From Maricaulis sp017643475 (GTDB lineage Bacteria > Pseudomonadota > Alphaproteobacteria > Caulobacterales > Maricaulaceae), in assembly GCF_047123815.1 (NCBI RefSeq), contig NZ_CP138920.1, positions 1,736,001 to 1,800,000 of the forward strand: a DNA stretch of 64,000 bases. The letters run 5' to 3'. Under the pieces are notes generated by a model. That model saw only the letters and a program-made list of their open reading frames with translations. It made no database searches and was not told the DNA's origin. Of the stretch, positions 42,377 to 51,096 are shown one piece after another. Positions within the stretch are counted from its first letter, which is position 1. The number at the start of each line of letters is the position of its first letter. Both the position numbers and the translations under genes were made by a program.

Positions 42377-43649
42377 GGCTTGCCCCCTTCACCGAAAGTC
42401 CGGCGGCAAGTCCGATGATCCAGGCGGACCACCAGGCGACCATCGGGATTTCCAGCGCGTAATCCACCATCCCGTGAGCGCCAACCAGCATTACGATGCA
42501 CAGTGTCGCGCGCAGATAGGTGGTGCGGCGCCTGCGTCGGAATAGTCCCATGAAAATGCTCAGCAGGATCGGCAGCAGGATGAAGGCCAGCAGGGCCGTG
42601 CCGACGATGCCAGCCTGGATCAGCCATTGCAGATAGACATTGTGTGCCGCGCCCTGAGTCTGCAACAGGTCGGCGTTCTCCGGGGTGACGATCAGATCAT
42701 TGACCCACGCAAAACTGCCCAGGCCGTGACCAAAGACTGGTTCCAGATCAACGGCGCTGGCATAGGCCTGCAGCAACACAATCCTGGTGTCGTCCTCGCC
42801 TGCGCTGGCGAGGCGGTCCTGCAGCAAATCACCTGAGGCGAGGAACAGCGCGCCAGCGACCAGGATCAGGATACCGCCAAAACTGCTGACTTTGGCAAGC
42901 GACAAGCTCAGACGACCCCGCAGCAGGCGCGACAATACCTCCCATAACACCAGAAACAGCAAGGCCGTGCTTGTGGCCACGAGCCCGGCGCGTGATGCCG
43001 ACAGGATAACATTGGAGAAGGCAAAGAGCAGGAAAGTGGTCGGGAAAAGTCCGCGAACGACAATGCGCTCCACTGTCTTGAGCGGATGCGCGGCGGGTGC
43101 TGAAAGGATGCGGCTGAGCTCTGCGGCGCTCATGACGACAATGATGCCGTAGAATGTTGCCGCAGTGTTCGCCGACAGGAAGGGCGCTGCCAGGCGTTCG
43201 GAATGGTAGGGGCGTGGCCGCCCGAAGCTGAACTCGGCGTCCAGTGCGAAATCCAGGAAGGCCGCTACGGCCAGGGCGCCGCCGGCCCACAGGCTCCACT
43301 GCCAGAGGCGCTCGACCAACCGCCCGTTATGCCCGGCAAGATAGCCGACCAGGCAGATCGCACCGCACGCGCCCAGCGCTGCGTATTCATGCACGCCGGA
43401 GGACAGCCAGCCCTGGTAGCGCGCGAAGCCGATGAAGGCGACATAGAAGAACGCTCCGACCAGCGGCAGCTGCATGGGGCGCTGCGGTGAGAATATCACG
43501 GCCAGGGCTGCGAGGAGAAAGGCAATTCCGGACAGGGCCAGTGTGGCGGCCGGTGTGTCACCGCCATAGAGCGGAATTGACGCCAGCGGCACCACCAGGG
43601 GTGATGCCCAGACAAGACTGGCTGCCAATGTTGGTGCGCGACGCGACAT
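42366..43649 (-). CDS. O-antigen ligase/polymerase-like membrane protein
   Basis: A 427-residue protein with about 12 hydrophobic segments and a long periplasmic loop near residue 270-340, which includes the Wzy_C-like FGHGLGSFAWVNDL and AHNVYLQWLIQAGIVGTALL. Such proteins join or polymerise undecaprenyl-linked glycans. Together with the second Wzy-like protein (44273-45487) the locus has two such enzymes; which is polymerase and which is ligase is not known. Confidence 0.85.
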   Translation of the reverse strand: MSRRAPTLAASLVWASPLVVPLASIPLYGGDTPAATLALSGIAFLLAALAVIFSPQRPMQLPLVGAFFYVAFIGFARYQGWLSSGVHEYAALGACGAICLVGYLAGHNGRLVERLWQWSLWAGGALAVAAFLDFALDAEFSFGRPRPYHSERLAAPFLSANTAATFYGIIVVMSAAELSRILSAPAAHPLKTVERIVVRGLFPTTFLLFAFSNVILSASRAGLVATSTALLFLVLWEVLSRLLRGRLSLSLAKVSSFGGILILVAGALFLASGDLLQDRLASAGEDDTRIVLLQAYASAVDLEPVFGHGLGSFAWVNDLIVTPENADLLQTQGAAHNVYLQWLIQAGIVGTALLAFILLPILLSIFMGLFRRRRRTTYLRATLCIVMLVGAHGMVDYALEIPMVAWWSAWIIGLAAGLSVKGASHEN

Positions 43650-43672
43650 TCGAGCTCCCCCAGCCCGTTCGC

Positions 43673-44230
43673 CTAGAAGAAACGTTCTGCGATCCGGATT
43701 GTGTCACCAGGCTGTACGCGGGTGGACGCGGAAAGGCGGATCTGCTGAAAATCCTCTTCTCCGGCACGCTTGATGTAAACGGTGTTCTGGCGCGCGCGAT
43801 AGGTGAAGCCACCTGCTGTGGCAACCGCGTTCAGGACCGTCAGGCCGTCCGTATAGGGGTATTCACCGGCGGTCTGGACTTCGCCGAGAATGTAGTAGGG
43901 CCGGTAGTTCAGCACCGCAACATTGACGCGCGGATGATTGAGATATCCGTCCAGAAAAGCTGTTTCGACCGCCTGCTCGAATTCGGGAACCGTCAGGCCC
44001 CCCGCCTGGACCTGGCCGATCAGAGGCAGGGAAACCGAACCGGTGCCGTCAACCTGGAACTGGCCGGAAAGCGAGGGCTCGTCATAGACGGTCACGCTGA
44101 TCTGGTCGCCGGAGCCGAGGACATAGACCGGCTGACCCGCTTGTGCCTGGGCCTGGGCAGTCGGAGAAAACAGCGCGAGGCCGACACTGGTCAGCGAAAC
44201 AATCAGGAACAATACAAATGCGCGAGCCAT
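43673..44230 (-). CDS. Short polysaccharide-export (OPX/Wza-like) protein
   Basis: 185 residues with a signal peptide, a Poly_export domain (YVLGSGDQISVTVYDEPSLSGQFQVDGTGSVSLPLIGQV) and an SLBB-like domain (YYILGEVQTAGEYPYTDGLTVLNAVATAGG). It stops at DTIRIAERFF with no C-terminal amphipathic helix, so it cannot form the outer-membrane alpha-barrel of full Wza. A separate beta-barrel partner is therefore expected; a candidate is at 49738-51021. Confidence 0.9.
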   Translation of the reverse strand: MARAFVLFLIVSLTSVGLALFSPTAQAQAQAGQPVYVLGSGDQISVTVYDEPSLSGQFQVDGTGSVSLPLIGQVQAGGLTVPEFEQAVETAFLDGYLNHPRVNVAVLNYRPYYILGEVQTAGEYPYTDGLTVLNAVATAGGFTYRARQNTVYIKRAGEEDFQQIRLSASTRVQPGDTIRIAERFF

Positions 44231-44272
44231 TTTCCCCTCCCAGACAATGGAGTTAGCTTGTAATTGAGATTA

Positions 44273-45487
44273 TCAGCCAGCCGCCTGAACCGGCAATGAA
44301 TTTGTCGATGTCGCGGGTTCAGCTGATCGGGCCGATCTGGCTTCCAGCGCAATGACCTGCATCCAGGCGAGCATCATGGCGCCGCCGAAGATGATGTTGA
44401 ACGAGTTCAGGACCGGATTGAAGGCTGCAAAGACAATGAAACAACAGGACATGGCGGCATAGGTCTTGCGGCCGATGGCGCTGAGGCCTCGCGGCGCCAG
44501 GGCGATGGAGCTGATCCAGGCTGTTGCCAGTAAGATGCCTGGCAGGCCCAGACGAACGGCCATGTCATAGATGGCACTGTGGGAACTCAGATACAGCCGG
44601 GAATCGCCGCCTTCCGATACGACGCGCCAATCGCCCACGCCGAGTGCGTAAAACTGGTTGCGGATGTATTCCGTGCCAAAGCCGACACCGAGCCCGTTCG
44701 ACTGGACCATGGCGTCGACCGCATCGCGCCACATGATCGCTCGTACAGCCGCATTACGGTCGATTTCCCAAAGGTCCGAAGCATAGATGGGTGCCAGGAT
44801 GAGCATGAGGCCAATGACCGACCCCACGCCGATGACCACCCAGTTTTCCCGTGGTGCCAGGCGCAGCGCCAGCAGCGCCAGGGCGAGGATCTGGTGGGAC
44901 GAAGAGGCCGCCATCAACAGGTAGATCATGATAAGCGCCAGATCGATCCAGATCGCGCGACGCTCCCTGAACAGGAAGATGATCAGCGTCATCATTGTCG
45001 CCATCGACTGGTTCTTGACGTCATACATCAGCCAGTAGAAATCCTCGTCGGTCAGGAAAAGCATCGCCTGTTCGTAGAGGTAGAAGAATATGGTGAGGGC
45101 CAGCGCGCGCTTGACGATGAAGTCACGGTACCGCGTAAACAGGCCGACAAACACGGTCGTCGCCAGCGCCAGTGACGGAATGGCCAGCCAGTGACGCAGC
45201 GCAGCCTCGGTCTCGAAATAGCGTGTCCAGGCCTCCGGCATCAAACCCATCAGGGACAGGGCCAGGATAAAGAGGCTGTAGCCTACCAGGACAACATAAA
45301 TCCAGTTCACGAAAACCCGACGCATCAGCACGGTTCCGGCAACGCACAGGCCCAGCACAGCCAGCAGTGGCAAGGACCCGAACGGGCGGAAGGCGTCGAA
45401 GCTTTTGGCGTAGAAAAACACCGGGATAGCCAGCAGGGCGACCAGGCTGATCAGGCGAGGTGTATAGCGCAGGGGGAGACCGGTCAT
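44273..45487 (-). CDS. Wzy-like polysaccharide polymerase
   Basis: A 404-residue protein with about 11 hydrophobic segments and a large periplasmic loop (residues 230-300, SNGLGVGFGTEYIRNQF) of the type in O-antigen polymerases. The start overlaps the stop of the flippase gene by ATGA. It most likely polymerises repeat units delivered by the flippase, but sequence alone cannot show it. Confidence 0.8.
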   Translation of the reverse strand: MTGLPLRYTPRLISLVALLAIPVFFYAKSFDAFRPFGSLPLLAVLGLCVAGTVLMRRVFVNWIYVVLVGYSLFILALSLMGLMPEAWTRYFETEAALRHWLAIPSLALATTVFVGLFTRYRDFIVKRALALTIFFYLYEQAMLFLTDEDFYWLMYDVKNQSMATMMTLIIFLFRERRAIWIDLALIMIYLLMAASSSHQILALALLALRLAPRENWVVIGVGSVIGLMLILAPIYASDLWEIDRNAAVRAIMWRDAVDAMVQSNGLGVGFGTEYIRNQFYALGVGDWRVVSEGGDSRLYLSSHSAIYDMAVRLGLPGILLATAWISSIALAPRGLSAIGRKTYAAMSCCFIVFAAFNPVLNSFNIIFGGAMMLAWMQVIALEARSARSAEPATSTNSLPVQAAG

Positions 45488-46758
45488 GCCGGTGGCTCCT
45501 TGCGCATGAGGGCCTTGCGATATCCCGGATAGAGAACAGCGAGGTGGATCAGAGGCACGGCTGCCAATCCAAATACCGCACCGGCCAGCCCGAAATTGAG
45601 CAAGAGCGGATAGGCGACGACCGCAAGGATGCCGACGGCCGCGACATAACCTGCGAAAATAGCCTGTGTTTTCCCGAGAATTCGCAACCCGAAGCGGTAG
45701 ATCAGATTGATGAAGTAGAAGACATAGATCAGACCGTACCAGCGCAGAATGTCCGCGTGAGCGGTGAAATCCTCGCCAAACACCATGCCCAGCCAGAAGG
45801 CCGGGGCGACAAAGAAAATCAGGGCAACACCCAGCACGGCTCCGGTGCCATAAAGCAGATAGGACGTCAGCATTTTGTCCAGGCCGACGCTGCCATCGGT
45901 CTGCAGCGCCCGGCTGCCGCGAGACGGCAGGAAATTATCAAGTGCAAAAAACGGAATGTGCAGGATACCGAGCAGGGACTGCGTGGCCTTCAGGGCGCCT
46001 GCATAGGCTGGCCCCAGCAAGGCGCCGGACAAAAGCGTGAAAATGTTGAGCGCTATCCACTGGAGGATGGCGGTGCCGGCCATCCACTTTCCGAACTCCC
46101 AGTGTAAGTCATTGATCGCATTGAACTCGGCTCCAGGCGCCTGGATTTTCGGCAGGGAAAAGAGCGCCGCCAGGCAGCTGAGGCCGGCTGTAAGTGCCGT
46201 GATCCACAACACTGTTGTGACAGAGAGGGTTTCCGCTGAGAAGGCCAGCAGAACAAGCAGAAACAGAGGTTGGCCGAGATAGCGCACGCTATCAACCAGG
46301 GTCGCGACAAACGGCTTGTCGACGGTGAAGTAGAGGCGCCGGAAAAAATCCTGCCACTGGGTCGTTGCAATGCAGGCAGACAGTGCGGCGGCCATGCCGA
46401 TATTGGGGATTTCCTGCATGGCCATGGTCGCAACCATGGTGACGAAGGTCAGCAATGTAGAAGCGCCCGAAAACACCAGCTGGCGTATCATGACGGCTCC
46501 GAGCTGGGTCGGGCGATCTTCTTCATTGGCTTGGGCGCCATAGGTGAGCAGGGGTGTGTTGATGATTGCGTGCTGGATATTCTGGATGAAGACCGCGATC
46601 AGCCAGATCAGGGCAAACATGCCAAAACCTTCCAGGCCGAGCGCGCGGGCAATCAATACACCGGTGAGGAAATTCGAGCCGGATACGAGCGCCTGGTCCA
46701 TCAGCGACCAGTTGACGTCTCTGTATTCCCGGGCCAGGGCCCACAATCGTGTCAGCAC
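45484..46758 (-). CDS. Wzx-type polysaccharide flippase
   Basis: A 424-residue MOP-superfamily protein with about 12 membrane segments. The start is a GTG at 46758, set by AAGGAG 9 nt upstream; a longer frame to 46857 overlaps wecG and has no ribosome site. The N-terminal pattern MDQALVSGSNFLTGVLIARALGLEGFGMFALIW is typical of Wzx/RfbX. It moves the lipid-linked repeat unit across the inner membrane. It sits between the WecG-family gene and wzy. Confidence 0.88.
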   Translation of the reverse strand: MLTRLWALAREYRDVNWSLMDQALVSGSNFLTGVLIARALGLEGFGMFALIWLIAVFIQNIQHAIINTPLLTYGAQANEEDRPTQLGAVMIRQLVFSGASTLLTFVTMVATMAMQEIPNIGMAAALSACIATTQWQDFFRRLYFTVDKPFVATLVDSVRYLGQPLFLLVLLAFSAETLSVTTVLWITALTAGLSCLAALFSLPKIQAPGAEFNAINDLHWEFGKWMAGTAILQWIALNIFTLLSGALLGPAYAGALKATQSLLGILHIPFFALDNFLPSRGSRALQTDGSVGLDKMLTSYLLYGTGAVLGVALIFFVAPAFWLGMVFGEDFTAHADILRWYGLIYVFYFINLIYRFGLRILGKTQAIFAGYVAAVGILAVVAYPLLLNFGLAGAVFGLAAVPLIHLAVLYPGYRKALMRKEPPA

Positions 46759-46771
46759 AGTGAGCGACTCC

Positions 46772-47605
46772 TTAAGGAGCGGTCGTTCTGCGTCGTCGCC
46801 AGAGCCGCGCAGCCAGAAGGGTTTCAAGTCCGGCCAACATGACGAATCTCGGAGCAAGGATCAAATAGCGTCGCCACAAGCGTTTCGGTTCGGAGTAGAG
46901 GCGGTGTGCCCATTCCAGCATGGATTTCTGCATCCAGCGTGGTGCGCGCTCGACTTCACCGGAGTGAAAGTCAAAGGCGGCGCCCACGCCGATCAGCGTG
47001 CAGGGCAGGCGATCGCGATTGCGCGCCATCCAGAATTCCTGCTTCGGGGAGGACAGTCCGACCCAGACAATGTCGGCCCCGGATTCCACGATGCGCTCGA
47101 TGGTCTCGCTTTCCTCCTGCGGCATTGGCCGGCGGAAGGGCGGGCATTCCGTGCCGACGATCTGCACACCGGGGTATCTCTCCTCCATGCGCGCCTTGAG
47201 TTGATCCGCCACACCGTCCTTGCCGCCGTAGAAATAGTGTTTCAGCCCGTTTGCCTGGGCGCGTGACATCATCAGCTCGAACAGGTCGGGGCCACAGGTG
47301 CGGCTGACATCATAGCCACGAAGCCAGCCAACGAGTGCCAGGGGTGATCCATCTGGCGTTACCATAGAGGCCTGAGTGTGAAGGGCCTTGAACTCGGGAT
47401 CATCCTGGGCGTGGACCAGGCTGGGCGTATCGCGAATGCAGACAAAGCGTCCCAGCTTGTCCTCAGACCAGGTTTCCAATTGGTCCGCCGCGCGATCAAG
47501 TGAGGTCGCGCTTATGGCTATGCCCAGAATTTTGAAGGCGTTACCGGTCGCGACCTCGCTTTCGCCATCCTGATTGCGTCCGTCTTCGAGATAGATATCA
47601 GCCAC
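46772..47605 (-). CDS. WecG/TagA/CpsF-family glycosyltransferase
   Basis: 277 residues, with the family signatures TPDGSPLALVGWLRG, YFYGGKDGVADQLKARMEERYPGVQIVG, and WVGLSSPKQEFWM, then IGVGAAFDFHSGEVERAPRWMQK. Members add ManNAc-type sugars to a lipid-linked primer. In Caulobacter a homologue, HfsJ, is needed for holdfast. It is the first gene of the minus half, with a palindrome 68 nt upstream of its start. Confidence 0.92.
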   Translation of the reverse strand: MADIYLEDGRNQDGESEVATGNAFKILGIAISATSLDRAADQLETWSEDKLGRFVCIRDTPSLVHAQDDPEFKALHTQASMVTPDGSPLALVGWLRGYDVSRTCGPDLFELMMSRAQANGLKHYFYGGKDGVADQLKARMEERYPGVQIVGTECPPFRRPMPQEESETIERIVESGADIVWVGLSSPKQEFWMARNRDRLPCTLIGVGAAFDFHSGEVERAPRWMQKSMLEWAHRLYSEPKRLWRRYLILAPRFVMLAGLETLLAARLWRRRRTTAP

Positions 47606-47672
47606 GCTAAACCGCCCGGGTCCTGTGAGTTAACAGTCCGTAAAAGGTCTAGCAGCGAGCTTGAATGCGGTA

Positions 47673-47689
47673 TTAACCCAATTGGGTGA
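47673..47689. promoter_or_regulatory. Palindrome TTAACCCAATTGGGTGA upstream of wecG
   Basis: The core ACCCAATTGGGT is a perfect 12-bp palindrome. It differs in one base from the element at 48597-48613, and lies 68 nt upstream of the WecG-family start. The TTAACC end also resembles a CtrA half-site. Confidence 0.6.
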
Positions 47690-47723
47690 TTTCGGGGCAG
47701 GTATGGCGAAAGCGTGGCAGGGT

Positions 47724-48467
47724 CTAGCTCTGGATCAACCTGGCACCGCGTTTGTCCAGACGGACTGCGGTCAGCGTGTTCGTGATATAGGCGCCGGTAT
47801 CTATGCCCAGCCTGTATCTTTTACGGGTCGGCTTCTTGTCAGCTGAATGGCCGTGAATGACGAAACGCTCGAAGCGACCATTGAAGCTGAGAAACGGTTC
47901 CCGGATCCACATCATGGTCTTGCTGGACTGTTCCCCAAGGGGTGTTTCCGGATCAATACCTGCGTGCACAAACAGATAGGGCTCGCGGTCAGCCATCACC
48001 GGAAGACTTTCCAGGAAGGCGAGGTGATGGGCTGGCATGTTCTCACGTAATTGCGCCTGGCACGGCGCCCAGTCGTCCGGATTTGTGCGCCGTTTTGGAA
48101 GCGAGACTCCATAGGACGCAAGCGTCTCCACGCCGCCATGTTTGCCCCACTCGGGACCGATTTGGTGATCGTTGAGGAATGTCAGGAGGGTCTGCTCGTG
48201 ATTGCCGCGAAGACAAGTGAGGCGAATGCTGGCGTCAGGTGCGCCAGCACTCAATGATTCCAGTACATCTCGGGAGTAGGGTCCACGATCGACATAATCC
48301 CCCAACAGGATGATTTCAGCCTCGGAATCGCCCTTGTCCTTGCGGATTTTTGTCAGGAGCCGGGTGAGCAGATCGTGGCGCCCGTGGATATCGCCGATTG
48401 CGTAGATCAGCCGGTCACAGCGCGGCATGTTCCGGGCTTTGCCTTGCAGGCCTCCTAAACCGAACAT
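47724..48467 (-). CDS. Metallophosphoesterase (Ser/Thr phosphatase or Ap4A hydrolase type)
   Basis: A 247-residue enzyme with all the calcineurin-like metal motifs: GDIHGRHDL near residue 25, GDYVDRG, RGNHEQ and a late VIHGHS. It could dephosphorylate proteins or hydrolyse Ap4A. Given the tyrosine autokinase in the locus, a role in resetting phosphorylation is conceivable, but Tyr phosphatases are usually a different family. Start 48467 follows GGGGAG. Confidence 0.88.
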   Translation of the reverse strand: MFGLGGLQGKARNMPRCDRLIYAIGDIHGRHDLLTRLLTKIRKDKGDSEAEIILLGDYVDRGPYSRDVLESLSAGAPDASIRLTCLRGNHEQTLLTFLNDHQIGPEWGKHGGVETLASYGVSLPKRRTNPDDWAPCQAQLRENMPAHHLAFLESLPVMADREPYLFVHAGIDPETPLGEQSSKTMMWIREPFLSFNGRFERFVIHGHSADKKPTRKRYRLGIDTGAYITNTLTAVRLDKRGARLIQS

Positions 48468-48596
48468 CGCGCTCTCCCCTCACGTGTATGCGCGCATCGT
48501 GGCCCGTTTTCCCAACCTGACGCAAGTATGAACGCCGCTGCCGAAAACACGTCTCATTCCGGTCGAAATCCGATCTCGTTTCGAAGTTAACGTCTC

Positions 48597-48613
48597 TTAA
48601 CCCATTTGGGTGA
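48597..48613. promoter_or_regulatory. Palindrome TTAACCCATTTGGGTGA upstream of the plus half
   Basis: The core ACCCATTTGGGT is nearly perfect (one central mismatch). It is 16/17 identical to the wecG-proximal element. It lies in the 277-nt divergent gap between the phosphatase gene and the Pro-Glu linker gene. A TTAA-N6-TTAA overlaps its left side. Confidence 0.6.
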
Positions 48614-48744
48614 GGTGAGATGAACGGCCAGTTGATACCTTTTCTTAACTTTTTCGGGACGCGCACACGAGCGGGGGCTTTGGGGTGTGTGCACCGACGG
48701 CAGTCGGCTGCAGTCGGCTGGTTCTCTGCAAACGGGGGGTAAGC

Positions 48745-49689
48745 ATGCGCAATTATTCGCATAACACTCGTCATGAGCTGCTTCGTTATCGCAAGGCATT
48801 GACGGTTTCCGCGGCAGCCATGGGCGCCGCCTGCCTGTTTGGTGCTCCGGCCTCTGCCGGCGGTGTCGCGACCGTCGACTGGCTGGCGGATCGTATCAAG
48901 ACCGTGCTCGAGCAATTGCCGTTGGATTCCGCTGAGTGCGAGATCGAGGCGGCCGTCCAGCGTGTGCTGATCGAGGCCGATGTCGATGGCGAGACCGAGT
49001 CCCGCGCCCTTGCCCAGGTTCAGGCCGATGGCGTCTGTGACATGGATGAAGAGTGCGGCATGGTCTTTTATGACGCTCTGACCAATGTCGATCTGCTCCA
49101 GCCCGATGATATTGATGGTTATGAGTTCGACAGCGATGTTATCACCAGCTGCGAGGCGCCGGACCCGTGTGCATGGGCGCCTGATTACGTGCCGGAGCCC
49201 GAGCCTCAGCCGGAACCAGTGCCAGCGCCCGAGCTGACACCAGAGCCAGCCCCTGAGCCGGAACTTGAGCCGGAACCCGAACCTGGGCCCGAACCGGAAG
49301 TCGTCTTTATACCCGAGCCCGAACCCGAGCCCGAACCCGTACTGGTGACCGAGTTGCGCGATGTCGTCGACTCGCTGGCCAGAGATGCAACCCAGTGTGA
49401 GTATGAGGCCGCCTTGCGGACGGCCCTGCGTACTTCGGGCGCGTCTGCGCCGGAAGAGCGCCATGCGCTGACTGTCGTGCAGGCAACTGCCGCGCCTGTC
49501 GTAGCCATTCGCAATGCCCTGACCTATGTCCGCATCCACCAACCGCGCGGCAATGATGGTTATTCATCGGAGACCGGTCTGGGAGATGACGAGATCAATC
49601 TGTGTCGTCGTTGGTCGGATCACGAGTGGGGCGGTCGGCGCCCTCGTCCACCGGTCCCGCCGCCAGGCGGCGGGAACTCGGACTATTGA
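48745..49689 (+). CDS. Secreted two-domain protein with a Pro-Glu linker
   Basis: 314 residues, starting at 48745 after GGGGG. It has a signal peptide (about residues 1-38, ending in ASAGG). Two similar domains, about residues 42-130 and 207-290, share the pattern DxxxCExEAAxxxxLxxxxxxxxxxxRALxxVQA, then a closing DGY or NDGY. A linker of about 45 residues of PEPEPxPEP repeats joins them. A Pro/Gly-rich tail ends it. The gene opens the plus half of the polysaccharide locus; function unknown. Confidence 0.7.
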   Translation: MRNYSHNTRHELLRYRKALTVSAAAMGAACLFGAPASAGGVATVDWLADRIKTVLEQLPLDSAECEIEAAVQRVLIEADVDGETESRALAQVQADGVCDMDEECGMVFYDALTNVDLLQPDDIDGYEFDSDVITSCEAPDPCAWAPDYVPEPEPQPEPVPAPELTPEPAPEPELEPEPEPGPEPEVVFIPEPEPEPEPVLVTELRDVVDSLARDATQCEYEAALRTALRTSGASAPEERHALTVVQATAAPVVAIRNALTYVRIHQPRGNDGYSSETGLGDDEINLCRRWSDHEWGGRRPRPPVPPPGGGNSDY

Positions 49690-49737
49690 TATGCTAAAAG
49701 CGTATTCGGTGCTCAGGAAACAACCAGGGGGAGAACC

Positions 49738-51021
49738 ATGAAGTACGGATTTTTCGCAGTCGCGTTGCCCAGCGCTTTGGCAGGCCTTGTGCTGCCCGAA
49801 ACAGCCTTTGCCCATGACCCGACCGAGGAAGGAAACTTCTTCCGTGCGCGCAATGCCAGTGTCATGGGGCGTTCACGCCCCGATTTTAAATCCGAGGGCG
49901 TCCAGTACGGCGCCTGGATCTTTGATCCCGAGCTGACGCTGGGCGTTGATTTCAACGACAACATCTTCGCGGCTTCGACCGGCGAGGAATCCGATACGAT
50001 CTGGATTATAAATCCGACGATTGATGTCGAGACCACCTGGTCACGTCATGGGCTGCGCGGCTGGGCCCATGGGCTCAAGCGCGAATTCAATGATTTCTCC
50101 GACGAGAGCAGCTGGACGACCGATATCGGTCTGGCAGGACATGTCGATCTGACGCGCAGCGTCCTGTTCGAGGCCGGGTATGGCGCTGCCGAGCTGGTTG
50201 AGCCCCGCACGGCGGCCGGCGCTGCGTCCATCGCGGCAAAGCCGGTTGAATACAACACCACCAACTGGTGGGTTGGTGGCCAGGCTGATTTCGGCCGGAC
50301 GCGGGTCATCCTGCGGCGCGACCAGTCGAACTTCAACTTCGATGATGCCGCGCTGATCGGCGGTGGTTTCGCCGACCAGGATTTCCGTGATCGCGACGAG
50401 ACAATCTACACGATCCGCGGCGATTACGCGGTGTCGCCCTTTACCTCCGTTTTCGCGCGTTACCGCAAGAATGAGCGCGATTACGATCTCGCGCCACCAG
50501 CGGTCGCGAGCAATCGTGACTCCGACGGTTACATGATCGATGTCGGTGCCGATTTTGATATTGGCGGTGTGGCGCGTGGTGTTATCGGCGTTGGTTTCAA
50601 CGAGCAGACTTATGACGATCCCGCTCAGGGCAAGCTCGACGGGTGGGGTCTGGATGGCTTGGTTGAATGGTATCCGACCGAGTTGACGACGGTAACAGTT
50701 CGCGGCTCGCGTCACATCGAGGACGCGCCTTTCGAGGCAAGTGGTGGTTTCACCTCGGAAACCTATGCGGCGCGTGTGGACCATGAATTGCTGCGCAATC
50801 TGGTCCTGTCCGCAGAGGTTGAGCGGTCCGAACATGATTTCCTGGGCATCGACCGTGTCGATGAGCGCTGGTCGGCTTCGGCCGGCGCGACCTGGTATGT
50901 CAATCGCAATTTGGGTGTCGAGGCATCCTTCACACGGATTGACCAGGAGTCCTCTGGCGCGTTCCCGGGGCAGGATTTCGAACAGAACGTAATTGGGTTG
51001 AGGGTGGTGCTGAGACCGTAG
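49738..51021 (+). CDS. Outer-membrane beta-barrel protein of the polysaccharide locus (BBP2/PF10082-like)
   Basis: 427 residues, with GGGGGAG upstream. After a signal peptide (cleavage near AFAHD) the protein is made of alternating strands ending in aromatic residues (YGAWIFDPELTLGVDFNDNIF, FGRTRVILRRDQSNF) and a final strand VIGLRVVLRP, typical of an outer-membrane barrel. Family members near Wzc genes serve polysaccharide export. It is a likely partner for the short OPX protein that lacks its own membrane pore. Confidence 0.85.
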   Translation: MKYGFFAVALPSALAGLVLPETAFAHDPTEEGNFFRARNASVMGRSRPDFKSEGVQYGAWIFDPELTLGVDFNDNIFAASTGEESDTIWIINPTIDVETTWSRHGLRGWAHGLKREFNDFSDESSWTTDIGLAGHVDLTRSVLFEAGYGAAELVEPRTAAGAASIAAKPVEYNTTNWWVGGQADFGRTRVILRRDQSNFNFDDAALIGGGFADQDFRDRDETIYTIRGDYAVSPFTSVFARYRKNERDYDLAPPAVASNRDSDGYMIDVGADFDIGGVARGVIGVGFNEQTYDDPAQGKLDGWGLDGLVEWYPTELTTVTVRGSRHIEDAPFEASGGFTSETYAARVDHELLRNLVLSAEVERSEHDFLGIDRVDERWSASAGATWYVNRNLGVEASFTRIDQESSGAFPGQDFEQNVIGLRVVLRP

Positions 51022-51096
51022 TTCATCCTGGCGTCATGCCCGGTGTGTTCATCTAGGTGAACATGAAACGGTCACAGCGAGTATTTGAGCAGTGTT

